This document shows, piece by piece, positions 32,154 to 40,156 of a stretch of 64,000 nucleotides of DNA. Both the position numbers and the translations under genes were made by a program. How positions within the stretch are numbered: position 1 is the first letter of the stretch; each line of letters starts with the position of its first letter. Under the pieces are notes generated by a model. It ran no database searches. It was not told the DNA's origin and worked only from the letters and a program-made list of their open reading frames with translations. The DNA is from Catellatospora sp. IY07-71 (GTDB taxonomy: Bacteria; Actinomycetota; Actinomycetes; Mycobacteriales; Micromonosporaceae). The stretch lies in the NCBI RefSeq assembly GCF_018326265.1, contig NZ_AP023360.1, positions 164,501 through 228,500 on the forward strand, read 5' to 3'.

Positions 32154-34178
32154 TCAGAAGGGCATGCGGGTCATCTCGACGGTGGACTGCAGGCGCCGGG
32201 CCTCGGCGAGGTAGGCGTCGGACAGGCCGTAGCGCGCGTCGCCGCGGTGGAGTTCGCCCAGGCGGCGGGAGGTCTGCGCCTGGGCGCGCCGGTCGCCGAT
32301 CCGCTCGAAGATCTCCAGCGCCTGGGTGAGCCGCCGCACCGCCACCTCCGGCGCCTCCAGCGCGGCCAGGTCGGTCAGGCAGTACGCCTCGCAGTGCGCG
32401 TCGCCGAGCACGGCGAAGCGGTCCAGCGCGGCGGTCAGGTCGGCGCGCGCGTGCGCCAGGTCGCCGCTGCGCAGCCGGGCCAGGCCCAGCTGGCGGGTGA
32501 GCAGCGCGGACCGGTGCGCGTCGCCGATCTCCTCGGCCAGCCGCAGCCCGACGCCGAAGTCGCGGAACGCCTCGGCGAGGTCGCCGCGGGCCAGCCAGAC
32601 CATGCCGAGCGCGCCCAGCGCGTACGCCTCGCCGTGGCGGTGCCCGAGCATCCGGTACGCCTCCAGGGCCTGGCGGTAGCAGTCCAGCGCGTCGTCCAGC
32701 TCGCCCCGGATGCGGTGCCCGGTGCCCAGCCCGGCCAGCGCCGCGGCCTGCCCGCACAGGTTGCCCAGCCGCGCGAACAGCAGCCGGGACCGGCTGAACG
32801 CCTCCGCGGCCTCCTCGTAGTGGTCCCGGTAGAGGTGCAGCTGGCCCAGCCCGCGCAGGGTCACCGCCTCGCCGAGCAGGTTGCCGTCCGCCCGGCAGGC
32901 GGCCAGCGCGGCGCGGTGCGTCTGTTCCCACTCCGCGGTGTGCCCGCCCATGTCGCACCAGGCCACCATGGCGTGTGCCAGCTCCCAGGCCAGATCGGAC
33001 AGCCCGTTGCCCGCGGCGGCCTCGACCGCGCCGAGCAGCGCCTGCCGCTCCGCGGCGAACCAGCGCACCGGGTCGCCCGTCAGCTCCGCCGCGTCCGGCA
33101 CCGGCCAGCGCGGCGCGACGGTCAGCCCCGGCCCGAACACCTGCGGCGGCAGCCCGCCCGCGGCCCGCTCGGCCAGGCTCAGGTAGCCGCCGAGCGCGCG
33201 GGTCAGCGCCGCGCCGATCGCCTCGCCGGGCAGGTCCGGCGCGAGCAGCCCGACCAGCACCGGCAGGCCGTAGCGGGCCTGGCCCAGCTCGTCCGGGCCG
33301 GCCGGGCGCAGCAGGCGGGCCCGGTCCAGCGAGGCCAGCACCTCCGTCGCGTCCGGACGGTCGAGCAGCGCGGCGGTCACCCAGCCGGGCACCGACGGCA
33401 CCGCCAGCCGGGCCAGCCCGCGCAGCACCAGCGCCGCCGCACCGTCCAGCCGGGCGCCGAACGGCAGCGGGCCCTCCTCCTCGACCAGCAGCGTGCGATG
33501 CAGGCGGCGCAGCGGCTCGCCCGGCTCGACGCCCAGCTCCTCGGTGAGCGTGCGGCGCGCGGCCGCGTACGCCGACAGCGCCTCCGCCCGGTGGCCCGCG
33601 TCGCGCAGCGCCGTCACCAGCAGCTGCCACGCCTCCTCCCGCAGCGGCTCCTCGCCGACCAGCCGGCGCAGCTCGTCCACGGCCGCGGCGGGCTGCCCCG
33701 CCTCGATGCGCAGCAGGGCCCGGCGCTGCCGGACCGAGCGGTGCCGCTCGACCAGCCGGTCGATCTCGGTGCGCCACAGCGGGGACGCGGGCAGGTTCTC
33801 CAGCGGCTCGCCGCGCCACAGCTCCAGCGCCGCGGCGAGGCCGGCCGGGTCGCCGCCGCGGGCGTGCTCTTCGAAACGCAGCAGGTCCAGCTCGTCCGGG
33901 CACAGCTCCAGCCGGTAGCCGGGCGGCTGGCGGCGCAGCCGGTCCCCGAGACAGGTGCGCAGCGCGCTGACGTACGTCTGCACATTGGCCAGTGCCGAGC
34001 GGGGCGGGTCCTGCGGCCACAGCACCTCGATCAGGTGGTCGACCGACACGGTGCGGCCATGGTGCAGCGCCAGCGTCGCCAGCAGCTGGCGCGGTTTCAC
34101 GCCACCCACGGAAGCGGCCACCCCGTCGCGCGTCAGCTCGAAGGTGCCCAGGATGCGCAGTTCCAGCCGGTCCGCCAT
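32154..34178 (-). CDS. AfsR/SARP-type regulator (winged helix, BTAD, TPR) without NTPase
   Basis: The 674-residue protein begins with an OmpR-like winged helix (about 5-90: LELRILGTFELTRDG, LATLALHHGRTVSVDHLIEVLW, ALANVQTYVSALR). A BTAD domain follows (about 95-245, with LWRGEPLENLPASPLWRTEIDR). The middle (about 260-420) resembles the winged part of an NB-ARC module but no Walker A is present. The C-terminal 270 residues are tetratricopeptide repeats (LGQLHLYRDHYEEAAEAFSRSR and similar). SARPs activate secondary metabolite or developmental genes. ATG 34178 is preferred to GTG 34190. The neighbouring tandem M23 peptidases are possible targets. Confidence 0.85.
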   Translation of the reverse strand: MADRLELRILGTFELTRDGVAASVGGVKPRQLLATLALHHGRTVSVDHLIEVLWPQDPPRSALANVQTYVSALRTCLGDRLRRQPPGYRLELCPDELDLLRFEEHARGGDPAGLAAALELWRGEPLENLPASPLWRTEIDRLVERHRSVRQRRALLRIEAGQPAAAVDELRRLVGEEPLREEAWQLLVTALRDAGHRAEALSAYAAARRTLTEELGVEPGEPLRRLHRTLLVEEEGPLPFGARLDGAAALVLRGLARLAVPSVPGWVTAALLDRPDATEVLASLDRARLLRPAGPDELGQARYGLPVLVGLLAPDLPGEAIGAALTRALGGYLSLAERAAGGLPPQVFGPGLTVAPRWPVPDAAELTGDPVRWFAAERQALLGAVEAAAGNGLSDLAWELAHAMVAWCDMGGHTAEWEQTHRAALAACRADGNLLGEAVTLRGLGQLHLYRDHYEEAAEAFSRSRLLFARLGNLCGQAAALAGLGTGHRIRGELDDALDCYRQALEAYRMLGHRHGEAYALGALGMVWLARGDLAEAFRDFGVGLRLAEEIGDAHRSALLTRQLGLARLRSGDLAHARADLTAALDRFAVLGDAHCEAYCLTDLAALEAPEVAVRRLTQALEIFERIGDRRAQAQTSRRLGELHRGDARYGLSDAYLAEARRLQSTVEMTRMPF

Positions 34179-34346
34179 CGCCCCAACCACTCACGATCCG
34201 TGATCGATCGCCTGAGCCTACGCGTGCTCGGCCGATCGGACCAGAGCGCTCGGCTGAACGGCTGTAGTGGTTCTGGAGAATCGTTGGAGCACCGGTCGCG
34301 ACGCTGTGTACACCCTGTCCACCACCCCACGGAAGGGAACGGCCAC

Positions 34347-35219
34347 ATGCGACCACTCCGGCTCCTGTCCGGTGCCGCCGCGCTGCTCCTCGGCGTGACG
34401 AGTGCGGTCCTGCTATCCTCACCCGCCCATGCCGCACCCGCGTTCCAGCTGCCGTTCCCGTGCGGCCAGACCTGGAACGGCAACAGCACCAACAGCAGCG
34501 CCCACGTCTCCTGGGAGATCGACTTCAACCGCGGCTCCACCGCCACGGCCGACCTGGGTGACACCGTGGTCGCCGCCGCGGCGGGCACCGTCGAGGTCTC
34601 CGCGCACCAGGGCTCCGTCAACGGCTACGGCAACCTCATCGTCATCGACCACGGTGGCGGCTACTTCACCTACTACGCCCACCTGGACAGCCGGGCGGTC
34701 GTCGCCGGCCAGTCCGTGCTGCGCGGCCAGGCCATCGGCGCGCTCGGCAACACCAGCAAGCCCGGCAACAACATCTCCCCGCACCTGCACTACGAGGTGC
34801 GCTACCCGGACCGCTCGCAGTCGCACATCATCAAGGCCGTCTTCAACGGCAGCACCTTCGGCTACGGCTCGGCCAACGTGACCAGCAACAACTGCGCCAC
34901 GTCGTACGACCCCGCCGAGGTCTGCGGCGCCGGCTTCCAGATGATCGACTCGGTCAAGCTCGGCAGCGCGGGCACCGCGAACCTGCTGTGGAAGGGCTCC
35001 ACGGGCCAGAACTGCACCGTGACGCTGAAGATGTCCAGCGTCGGCACGCCCACCGCGACGAGCTCCTTCCTGGAACCGCAGGGGGCGAGCAGAACCACCG
35101 ACTCCGGCAGCTACTCCTACTACGCCGGGCCGGTCATCCGCACCGCCCCCGGCTGCGTGAAATGGGGCGGCAGCGCCGGTGGCACCACGTACACCTCCGG
35201 TTTCGAACACTGCGCCTGA
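34347..35219 (+). CDS. Secreted M23 family metallopeptidase (first of a tandem pair)
   Basis: The 290-residue exported protein has a signal peptide ending SSPAHAAP (about residue 30). A LytM/M23-type domain follows with metal-binding HVSWEIDFN, HGGGYFTYYAHL and the HxH motif PHLHYEV. The C-terminal region is Cys-containing (NNCATSYDP, VCGAGFQM, QNCTVTLKM, PGCVKWGG) with six or so cysteines. Family members cut glycine or stem-peptide bonds in walls or other proteins. ATG 34347 has GGAAGGGAACGGCC just upstream. The downstream gene is a shorter paralogue with an SH3-like tail. Confidence 0.87.
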   Translation: MRPLRLLSGAAALLLGVTSAVLLSSPAHAAPAFQLPFPCGQTWNGNSTNSSAHVSWEIDFNRGSTATADLGDTVVAAAAGTVEVSAHQGSVNGYGNLIVIDHGGGYFTYYAHLDSRAVVAGQSVLRGQAIGALGNTSKPGNNISPHLHYEVRYPDRSQSHIIKAVFNGSTFGYGSANVTSNNCATSYDPAEVCGAGFQMIDSVKLGSAGTANLLWKGSTGQNCTVTLKMSSVGTPTATSSFLEPQGASRTTDSGSYSYYAGPVIRTAPGCVKWGGSAGGTTYTSGFEHCA

Positions 35220-35241
35220 CCTCTCACCCCGAGGAGAACCC

Positions 35242-36018
35242 ATGCTCAAGCGCGTCCTGGGGCTGGCCACCGCCGCCCTGGCCATCGGCGCGGCCGTGCT
35301 GGTCGAAGCAAGCCCGGCCATGGCCGCCCCGACCTTCAAGGTCCCGTTCCCCTGCAACCAGGTCTGGTCCGGCCAGACCCGCACCAACCACAGCCCCGCC
35401 AACGCCATCGACTTCAACCGCACCGACGACCTCGGCGACCCCGTCGTGGCCAGCGCCCCCGGCACCGTGGACGTCGTCACCAACCTCGGTGACACCAGCT
35501 ACGGCAAGTACGTCCGGATCAACCACGGCAACGGCTGGACCACCTACTACGCGCACCTGAACTCGTTCAACACGTCGGTGGGCCAGACCGTCAAGTACGG
35601 CACCGTGATCGGATACGTCGGCACCACCGGCGGCTCGACCGGCCCCCACCTGCACTACGAGCAGCGCTCCGGCGGCTCCGCCGTCCAGATCAAGTTCAAC
35701 GGCGTGACCGCGCTCTACTGGGGCACCAAGAACTACACCAGCGACAACGGCTGCGGCGGTGGGGCGGCGCAGGGCACCGTCAACACCGCGGGCTCGGCGC
35801 TGACGATCCGCTCGGGCCCCGGCACCGGCTACGCCGCCGTGGGCACCGTCGCCGACGGCGCGACCGTGTCCATCCAGTGCCAGACCACCGGCACCACGGT
35901 CACCGGCACCTACGGCACCAGCAACATCTGGGACCGCATCGGCACGGGCAAGTTCATCTCCGACGCCTACGTCTACACCGGATACGACGGCTTCATCCCC
36001 GGCGTCCCCCGCTGCTAG
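35242..36018 (+). CDS. Secreted M23 family metallopeptidase with SH3-like tail
   Basis: The 258-residue paralogue of the preceding gene has a signal peptide ending SPAMAAP. The M23 domain carries TNHSPANAIDFN (His and Asp metal ligands), the HGNGWTTYYAHL strand and the HxH motif GPHLHYEQ. An SH3b-like C-terminal domain follows (ALTIRSGPGTGYAAVGTV) that probably binds cell wall. It starts 22 bases after the previous stop with GAGGAG 6 bases before the ATG, so the two form an operon and arose by duplication. Palindrome B1 follows 2 bases after its stop. Confidence 0.9.
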   Translation: MLKRVLGLATAALAIGAAVLVEASPAMAAPTFKVPFPCNQVWSGQTRTNHSPANAIDFNRTDDLGDPVVASAPGTVDVVTNLGDTSYGKYVRINHGNGWTTYYAHLNSFNTSVGQTVKYGTVIGYVGTTGGSTGPHLHYEQRSGGSAVQIKFNGVTALYWGTKNYTSDNGCGGGAAQGTVNTAGSALTIRSGPGTGYAAVGTVADGATVSIQCQTTGTTVTGTYGTSNIWDRIGTGKFISDAYVYTGYDGFIPGVPRC

Positions 36019-36020
36019 GC

Positions 36021-36072
36021 AAGGAAGGGCACCTTCTTATCGCTTTCCGTATAAGAAGGTGCCCTTCTTAAC
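36021..36072. repeat. Palindromic repeat B, copy 1 (52 bp)
   Basis: AAGGAAGGGCACCTTCTTAT and its mirrored partner flank the loop CGCTTTCCGT. The stem is about 18 bp. It directly follows the M23 gene and could terminate it. With A1 it forms the left compound repeat. Confidence 0.9.
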
Positions 36073-36107
36073 GCCTCGCCACGGCGGGGCGGAGCGGTCT
36101 GGGGGAT

Positions 36108-36168
36108 GATCGCGAGTTCGTGTCCAAAGGTGGGGCCTGGCCTGAGGTTTCGACACGAGACCCTGATC
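36108..36168. repeat. Palindromic repeat A, copy 1 (61 bp)
   Basis: Arms GATCGCGAGTTCGTGTC and GACACGAGACCCTGATC. In inverted orientation it is almost identical to A2, including the 27-base middle. Confidence 0.85.
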
Positions 36169-36194
36169 TTCAGGATCGGCGGTTAGGGTTCGGT

Positions 36195-36731
36195 GTGGAA
36201 AAGCTGTCCGTGGAGATGCCCACCCGTGATGAGCTGGTCGCGTGGGCGGGTGAGGGGCGTGTCGTCCGCGCCGGAGCCGGCGAGATCACGTCCTGGGACC
36301 TGCCGGAGCCCGACCGTCGTGCGCTGATCGACATCGGCGTGCCCCTGCTGGAGCAGATCGTCGACGCGGTGACGTTTCACGCCGAGGACGGCGGCTACCG
36401 GGTGGCGGAGCAGGATCCGGCGACGCGCCAGGTGTTCCGGGTCGAGCCGGGCACCGGGCGGGTGCTCGAGCAGGCCCGACCGCAGTCCCCCAACCGGATC
36501 GTCAACTCGTCGGTCCGCCAATGGCTCTGCTCCCTGCACCTGGTGGGTACGGCGATGAACACCTCATACGCGCTCGCGCACTGGGACGAGTCCGGTGACC
36601 TGGAGGACGCCGCGCTGGACGAGCTGGCCGAGCTGCTGGCACGGATCAGGCGGCTCGATCCCGCCGCGTTCGGCGACGGGAGCCACGCGCACTTCTACTG
36701 GCCGGCCGTGCTGGACCGCTGGCTCTACTGA
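36195..36731 (+). CDS. SUKH-4-like immunity/unknown protein
   Basis: The 178-residue protein looks like the SUKH-4 (SMI1/KNR4-related) family: MPTRDELVAWAGEGRVVR, TSWDLPEPDRRALIDIGVPL, and VNSSVRQWLCSLHLVGTAM. SUKH proteins often act as immunity proteins for polymorphic toxins, though many are orphans. No toxin gene is adjacent. The GTG at 36195 has TAGGGT 5 bases upstream; ATG at 36216 (MPTRDEL) is an alternative. The promoter region is palindrome A1, and the gene lies inside the segment bounded by inverted B-A compound repeats. Confidence 0.6.
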   Translation: MEKLSVEMPTRDELVAWAGEGRVVRAGAGEITSWDLPEPDRRALIDIGVPLLEQIVDAVTFHAEDGGYRVAEQDPATRQVFRVEPGTGRVLEQARPQSPNRIVNSSVRQWLCSLHLVGTAMNTSYALAHWDESGDLEDAALDELAELLARIRRLDPAAFGDGSHAHFYWPAVLDRWLY

Positions 36732-36796
36732 CGCCCTGTCCGGACACCGTCGGCCCCGAGCCCGCCTCTCGACGCAGCCAGCGCCCCGGGCCGGGC

Positions 36797-37768
36797 TCAT
36801 CGGGCGAGCAGCCCACGTGCCAGCAGCGTGATCCGGCGCGACGCCGGCACCACCGCCCGCCCTGCGAATACGTCGTGATCCCGTCGCTCGATCTCGTCCA
36901 GAATCGCGCCGTAGACCAGGTAGGCGGTCCGTACGCACCTCCCCGACGCGCCGGGCAGCATCCCGATGCCGGGCAGCGCGGCGGCGTAGTGCCCCCGGGC
37001 ACGGGCGATCTCGTACGCCATGAGCCTCTTGATCCGGGCAGTGGCCCGCCCGGCCGCCGCCGCGGCGCGCAACTCGCCTTCGCCGACGCCGAACCGGGCC
37101 AGGTCCTCCTGCGGCAGGTACACCCGGTCCCGGGCCAGATCCTCGGCGACGTCGCGCAGGAAGTTGGTGAGCTGGAACGCCAGCCCGAGCTGCCGCGCCG
37201 GCTCGCGGGCCGCGTCCGGCTCGGCGGGGCCGAGGACCGGCAGCATCAGCGTGCCGATCACCGCCGCCGAGCCCTCCATGTAGCGCAGCAGCGCCGGATA
37301 GTCGGCGTAGCGCCGCACCGTCAGGTCCATAGCCATCGAGTCGAGGAAGGCGGTGAAGTCGGCCGGGTCCAGCCGGAGCGCCCGGGCGGTATGCAGCACG
37401 GCCGGGAGCAGCGGATCGTCGACCGGCTCGCCGCGCAGCCCGGCGTGCAGGCGCGCGGACAGGTCCGCCAGCCGCCGGGCACGTTCGGCGGGCGCCGTGG
37501 CGTCGAGGCTGTCGACGATCTCGTCGGCGTGGCGGGCGAAGCCGTACAGCGCGTGCACGTGCGGCCGCTTCCACGCGGGTAGCAGCCGGGTGGCCAGGTA
37601 ATAGGTGCGGCCATGGCGCCGGTGCAGGTCCGCACAGCGGCGGTAGGCGTCCGCCAGCTCCTTCGGCACCGCCCTGCGGCCCGCTGCCTCAGCAGGGCCG
37701 AGGGCTGACCGGGAACCTTCCGTGGCGGGGGTCACGGCGTCCGCCGACCCGGCCTGCCGCACCGGCAC
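36797..37768 (-). CDS. Phytoene/squalene synthase family protein
   Basis: A head-to-head prenyl synthase of 323 residues joining two farnesyl or geranylgeranyl diphosphates. The two Asp-rich Mg2+ motifs are present: DEIVD in GFARHADEIVDSLD and DVAED in LTNFLRDVAEDLARDRVYLP. QLGLAFQLTNFLRD is the family signature. CrtB (phytoene) and HpnD/SQS (squalene) members cannot be told apart here, and no carotenoid or hopanoid genes flank it. GTG at 37768 has GGGAGA close upstream. The first 30 residues are low complexity. Confidence 0.85.
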   Translation of the reverse strand: MPVRQAGSADAVTPATEGSRSALGPAEAAGRRAVPKELADAYRRCADLHRRHGRTYYLATRLLPAWKRPHVHALYGFARHADEIVDSLDATAPAERARRLADLSARLHAGLRGEPVDDPLLPAVLHTARALRLDPADFTAFLDSMAMDLTVRRYADYPALLRYMEGSAAVIGTLMLPVLGPAEPDAAREPARQLGLAFQLTNFLRDVAEDLARDRVYLPQEDLARFGVGEGELRAAAAAGRATARIKRLMAYEIARARGHYAAALPGIGMLPGASGRCVRTAYLVYGAILDEIERRDHDVFAGRAVVPASRRITLLARGLLAR

Positions 37769-37864
37769 TCTCCCGCCCCCTGTCCTGCCGGCGGCGAGTC
37801 CGCCCAGGCCAGGGCCATCCTAGGCGTGCACGAACGCGCCCCCGAAACCGGCCGGACCCGGGAA

Positions 37865-37925
37865 GATCGCCGTCTCGTGTCAGAACCTCAGCTCAGGCCC
37901 CACGTTTGGACACGAACTCGCGATC
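37865..37925. repeat. Palindromic repeat A, copy 2 (61 bp)
   Basis: Arms GATCGCCGTCTCGTGTC and GACACGAACTCGCGATC. It is the mirror copy of A1, 96 bases upstream of the phytoene/squalene synthase start. Confidence 0.85.
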
Positions 37926-37961
37926 ATCCCCGGTGACCGACCAGCTCCGCCGTCGCGAGAC

Positions 37962-37997
37962 GTTAAGAAGGGCACCTTCCTATACGCAAAGCGTTAA
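37962..37997. repeat. Palindromic repeat B, copy 2, left part (split by an IS5-family element)
   Basis: GTTAAGAAGGGCACCTTCCT and the loop up to GCGTTAA are on the left; GAAGGTGCCCTTCCTT continues at 38981-38996 after the IS. Removing the IS and one TAA restores a 52-bp B element matching B1. Confidence 0.9.
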
Positions 37998-38977
37998 GAG
38001 CGACCGGCAATAGGTTCATTTGAGGCGTCGGGTGGTGGGACGGCCGTCCCAGCGGTAGCGGGGGCGGGCTTGTCGGATGAGTTGGCGTGTGGTGATCAGG
38101 GCTGCTGCCAGGTAGAGGTAGAAGTCCACGACCTGCGCGTTGCGTTCGGTGCAGCGGCGGATCTTGCCGTAGCCGTTCATCCATGAGTGGGTGCGTTCCA
38201 CCACCCAGCGTTTGCCGACCTGGATGGGGGCGGGGAGGCCTTTGCGGGCGATCTGGCCGTGCAGGCCGCGGTCGTGCAGGCGCTGGCGGGTGGGGGTGTT
38301 GTCGTAGGCGCGGTCCAGGTGCACGGTGACGTCGTCGGGCAGGGGGCCTGTCTGTTGGGTGGCGGTGTCGAGGGTGGCTTCCAGCAGGGCGTTGTCGTTG
38401 CGGTTGGCGGGGGCGGAGATCACGGCCAGGGGTATGCCGGCGGCTTCGGTGCCGGTGGAGCGTTTGAGGCCGCCTTTGCCGCGGTCGACCGGGGAGCGTC
38501 CGGCGCGGTCTCCGCCGCAGGGTGCTTTGGTGAGCGCGCCGTCGACGGCGATGTCGTGCAGCTGTAGGCCGATCATGTTGTCGTAGGCGGCCAGGGTCAG
38601 GGCGTGCAGTTGCTGGGCGAGGCCTGCGCTGGCCCAGTCGGCCAGGCGGCGGCGGATGGTGCGGTCGGAGCATCCTGGGCCGGCGATGCGTTCGTAGCCC
38701 GAGCCGTGGACCAGGGCGTGGATGACGTGTTCGAAGACGACCTGGTCGGGGATGCGGCGGCGGTGGCAGCCCAGCGGGTGTGCGGGGTCGTATTCGGGCC
38801 GGTCGGGCAGCAGTGCGGCGAACTGGACCCAGATCGGGGTCAGCAGCGATGATGGCAGCGCAGGCACGGGACTCCTGTCATTGAAGCGTAGAGAACTCCA
38901 ATGATCGATAAGTCCCGTGCCTGTTTGCTACCCGCGACCGGCTACCTGTCCAGGTCCGCACCTAATGCCGGTCGCTC
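37998..38977 (-). mobile_element. IS5-family insertion sequence, 980 bp, with TAA target duplication
   Basis: Terminal inverted repeats GAGCGACCGGCAATAGGT (left) and GAGCGACCGGCATTAGGT (right, complement) match at 17 of 18 positions. TAA flanks both sides (37995-37997 and 38978-38980), the target duplication typical of the IS427-like group. One intact transposase gene is inside. It is inserted in palindrome B2. Confidence 0.95.
38016..38867 (-). CDS. IS5-family transposase
   Basis: The 283-residue transposase has an N-terminal DUF4096-like region (LLPDRPEYDPAHPLGCHRRR) and a DDE domain: DIAVDGALTKAPCGGDRAGR (first Asp), VHLDRAYDN (second Asp) and RWVVERTHSWMNGYGKIRR (Glu, with the Y-R-E-like context of IS5). 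It appears as one uninterrupted frame, so it may be active. GTG at 38867 has GGAG about 5 bases upstream. Confidence 0.93.
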   Translation of the reverse strand: MPALPSSLLTPIWVQFAALLPDRPEYDPAHPLGCHRRRIPDQVVFEHVIHALVHGSGYERIAGPGCSDRTIRRRLADWASAGLAQQLHALTLAAYDNMIGLQLHDIAVDGALTKAPCGGDRAGRSPVDRGKGGLKRSTGTEAAGIPLAVISAPANRNDNALLEATLDTATQQTGPLPDDVTVHLDRAYDNTPTRQRLHDRGLHGQIARKGLPAPIQVGKRWVVERTHSWMNGYGKIRRCTERNAQVVDFYLYLAAALITTRQLIRQARPRYRWDGRPTTRRLK

Positions 38978-38980
38978 TAA

Positions 38981-38996
38981 GAAGGTGCCCTTCCTT
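38981..38996. repeat. Palindromic repeat B, copy 2, right part
   Basis: GAAGGTGCCCTTCCTT completes the B2 palindrome beyond the IS5-family element. Confidence 0.85.
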
Positions 38997-39047
38997 ATCT
39001 CAGGCCCGCCGGACGGCACGTGGGCACCGGCCGGCGGGGGCCGGGGG

Positions 39048-40052
39048 TCACTCCGAGCTGAACGCCGCGTCGAACGAGGCGGTGGGCGGGTCGAAGAGCA
39101 GGTTACGCACGAACTGCAGCGCCTGCGGAGCCCCCACGAGCCGATCCATGCCCGCGTCCTCCCACTCGATCGAGATCGGGCCGTCGTAGCCGATCGAGTT
39201 CAGCGCGCGGAAGCAGTCCTCCCAGGGCACGTCGCCGTGCCCGGTGGACACGAAGTCCCAGCCGCGGCGCAGATCGGCCCAGGGCAGGTGCGAGGACAGG
39301 ATGCCGCGGCGCCCGTCGCCCATGCGCACCTTGGTGTCCTTGCAGTCCACGTGGTAGATCCGGTCGGCGAAGTCGAGGATGAAGCCGACCGGGTCGCAGC
39401 CCTGCCACACCATGTGCGAGGGGTCCCAGTTCAGGCCGAACGCGGGCCGATTGCCCAGCGCGTCCAGCGCGCGGCGGGTGGTGTGGTAGTCGTACGCGAT
39501 CTCGCTCGGGTGCACCTCGTGCGCGAAGCGCACGCCGACCTCGTCGTACACGTCGAGGATCGGGTGCCAGCGCCGCGCGAACTCCTCGTAGCCCGCGTCG
39601 ATCATCGAGGCGGGGACCGGCGGGAACATGGCCACGAAGTGCCAGATCGGCGAGCCGGTGAAGCCGACGACGACGTTCACGCCCAGCTTGGCGGCGGCGC
39701 GGGCGGTGTCGGCCATCTCGGCGGCGGCACGCTGACGCACGCCCTCGGGCTCGCCGTCGCCCCAGATCCGGGCGGGCAGGATCGCCTTGTGCCGCTCGTC
39801 GATCGGGTTGTCGCACACGGCCTGGCCGACCAGGTGGTTGGAGATCGCGTGCACGCTCAGGCCGTACTTGTCGAGCTGGGCGCGCTTGCGCGCGATGTAG
39901 GTGTCGTCCGACAGCGCCTTGTCGACCTCGAAGTGGTCGCCCCAGCAGGCGATCTCGAGTCCGTCGTAGCCCCACTCGGACGCGAGACGGCAGACCTCCT
40001 CGAACGGGAGGTCTGCCCACTGGCCGGTGAACAGGGTGATGGGTCGGGGCAT
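39048..40052 (-). CDS. Sugar phosphate isomerase/epimerase (TIM barrel, AP endonuclease 2 family)
   Basis: A 334-residue xylose-isomerase-like TIM barrel that isomerises or epimerises keto-sugars or inositol derivatives. Metal-site residues are in the expected order: [41 protein letters not shown] (Glu), [17 protein letters not shown] (Asp, His), [11 protein letters not shown] and ISIEWED. It is the last gene of a leftward operon after a Gfo/Idh dehydrogenase, a frequent pairing for catabolism of inositols or oxidised sugars. ATG at 40052 has AAAGGGAG 7 bases upstream. Confidence 0.88.
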   Translation of the reverse strand: MPRPITLFTGQWADLPFEEVCRLASEWGYDGLEIACWGDHFEVDKALSDDTYIARKRAQLDKYGLSVHAISNHLVGQAVCDNPIDERHKAILPARIWGDGEPEGVRQRAAAEMADTARAAAKLGVNVVVGFTGSPIWHFVAMFPPVPASMIDAGYEEFARRWHPILDVYDEVGVRFAHEVHPSEIAYDYHTTRRALDALGNRPAFGLNWDPSHMVWQGCDPVGFILDFADRIYHVDCKDTKVRMGDGRRGILSSHLPWADLRRGWDFVSTGHGDVPWEDCFRALNSIGYDGPISIEWEDAGMDRLVGAPQALQFVRNLLFDPPTASFDAAFSSE

Positions 40053-40097
40053 GGAAACGCTCCCTTTCGGTATGCCCGTGGGGCGAAACGTTCATGG

Positions 40098-40138
40098 GTG
40101 AGAGGGCCGGTCGGTCGGCGTCCGACCGGCCCTCTCAC
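40098..40138 (-). terminator. Strong intra-operon hairpin
   Basis: A perfect 17-bp stem (GTGAGAGGGCCGGTCGG with its complement, loop TCGGCGT) lies between the dehydrogenase stop and the isomerase start. It has no T-run, so it may act as a partial terminator or mRNA-stabilising stem and lower isomerase expression. Confidence 0.65.
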
Positions 40139-40156
40139 GTCGGGGGTGGTGCGGAC

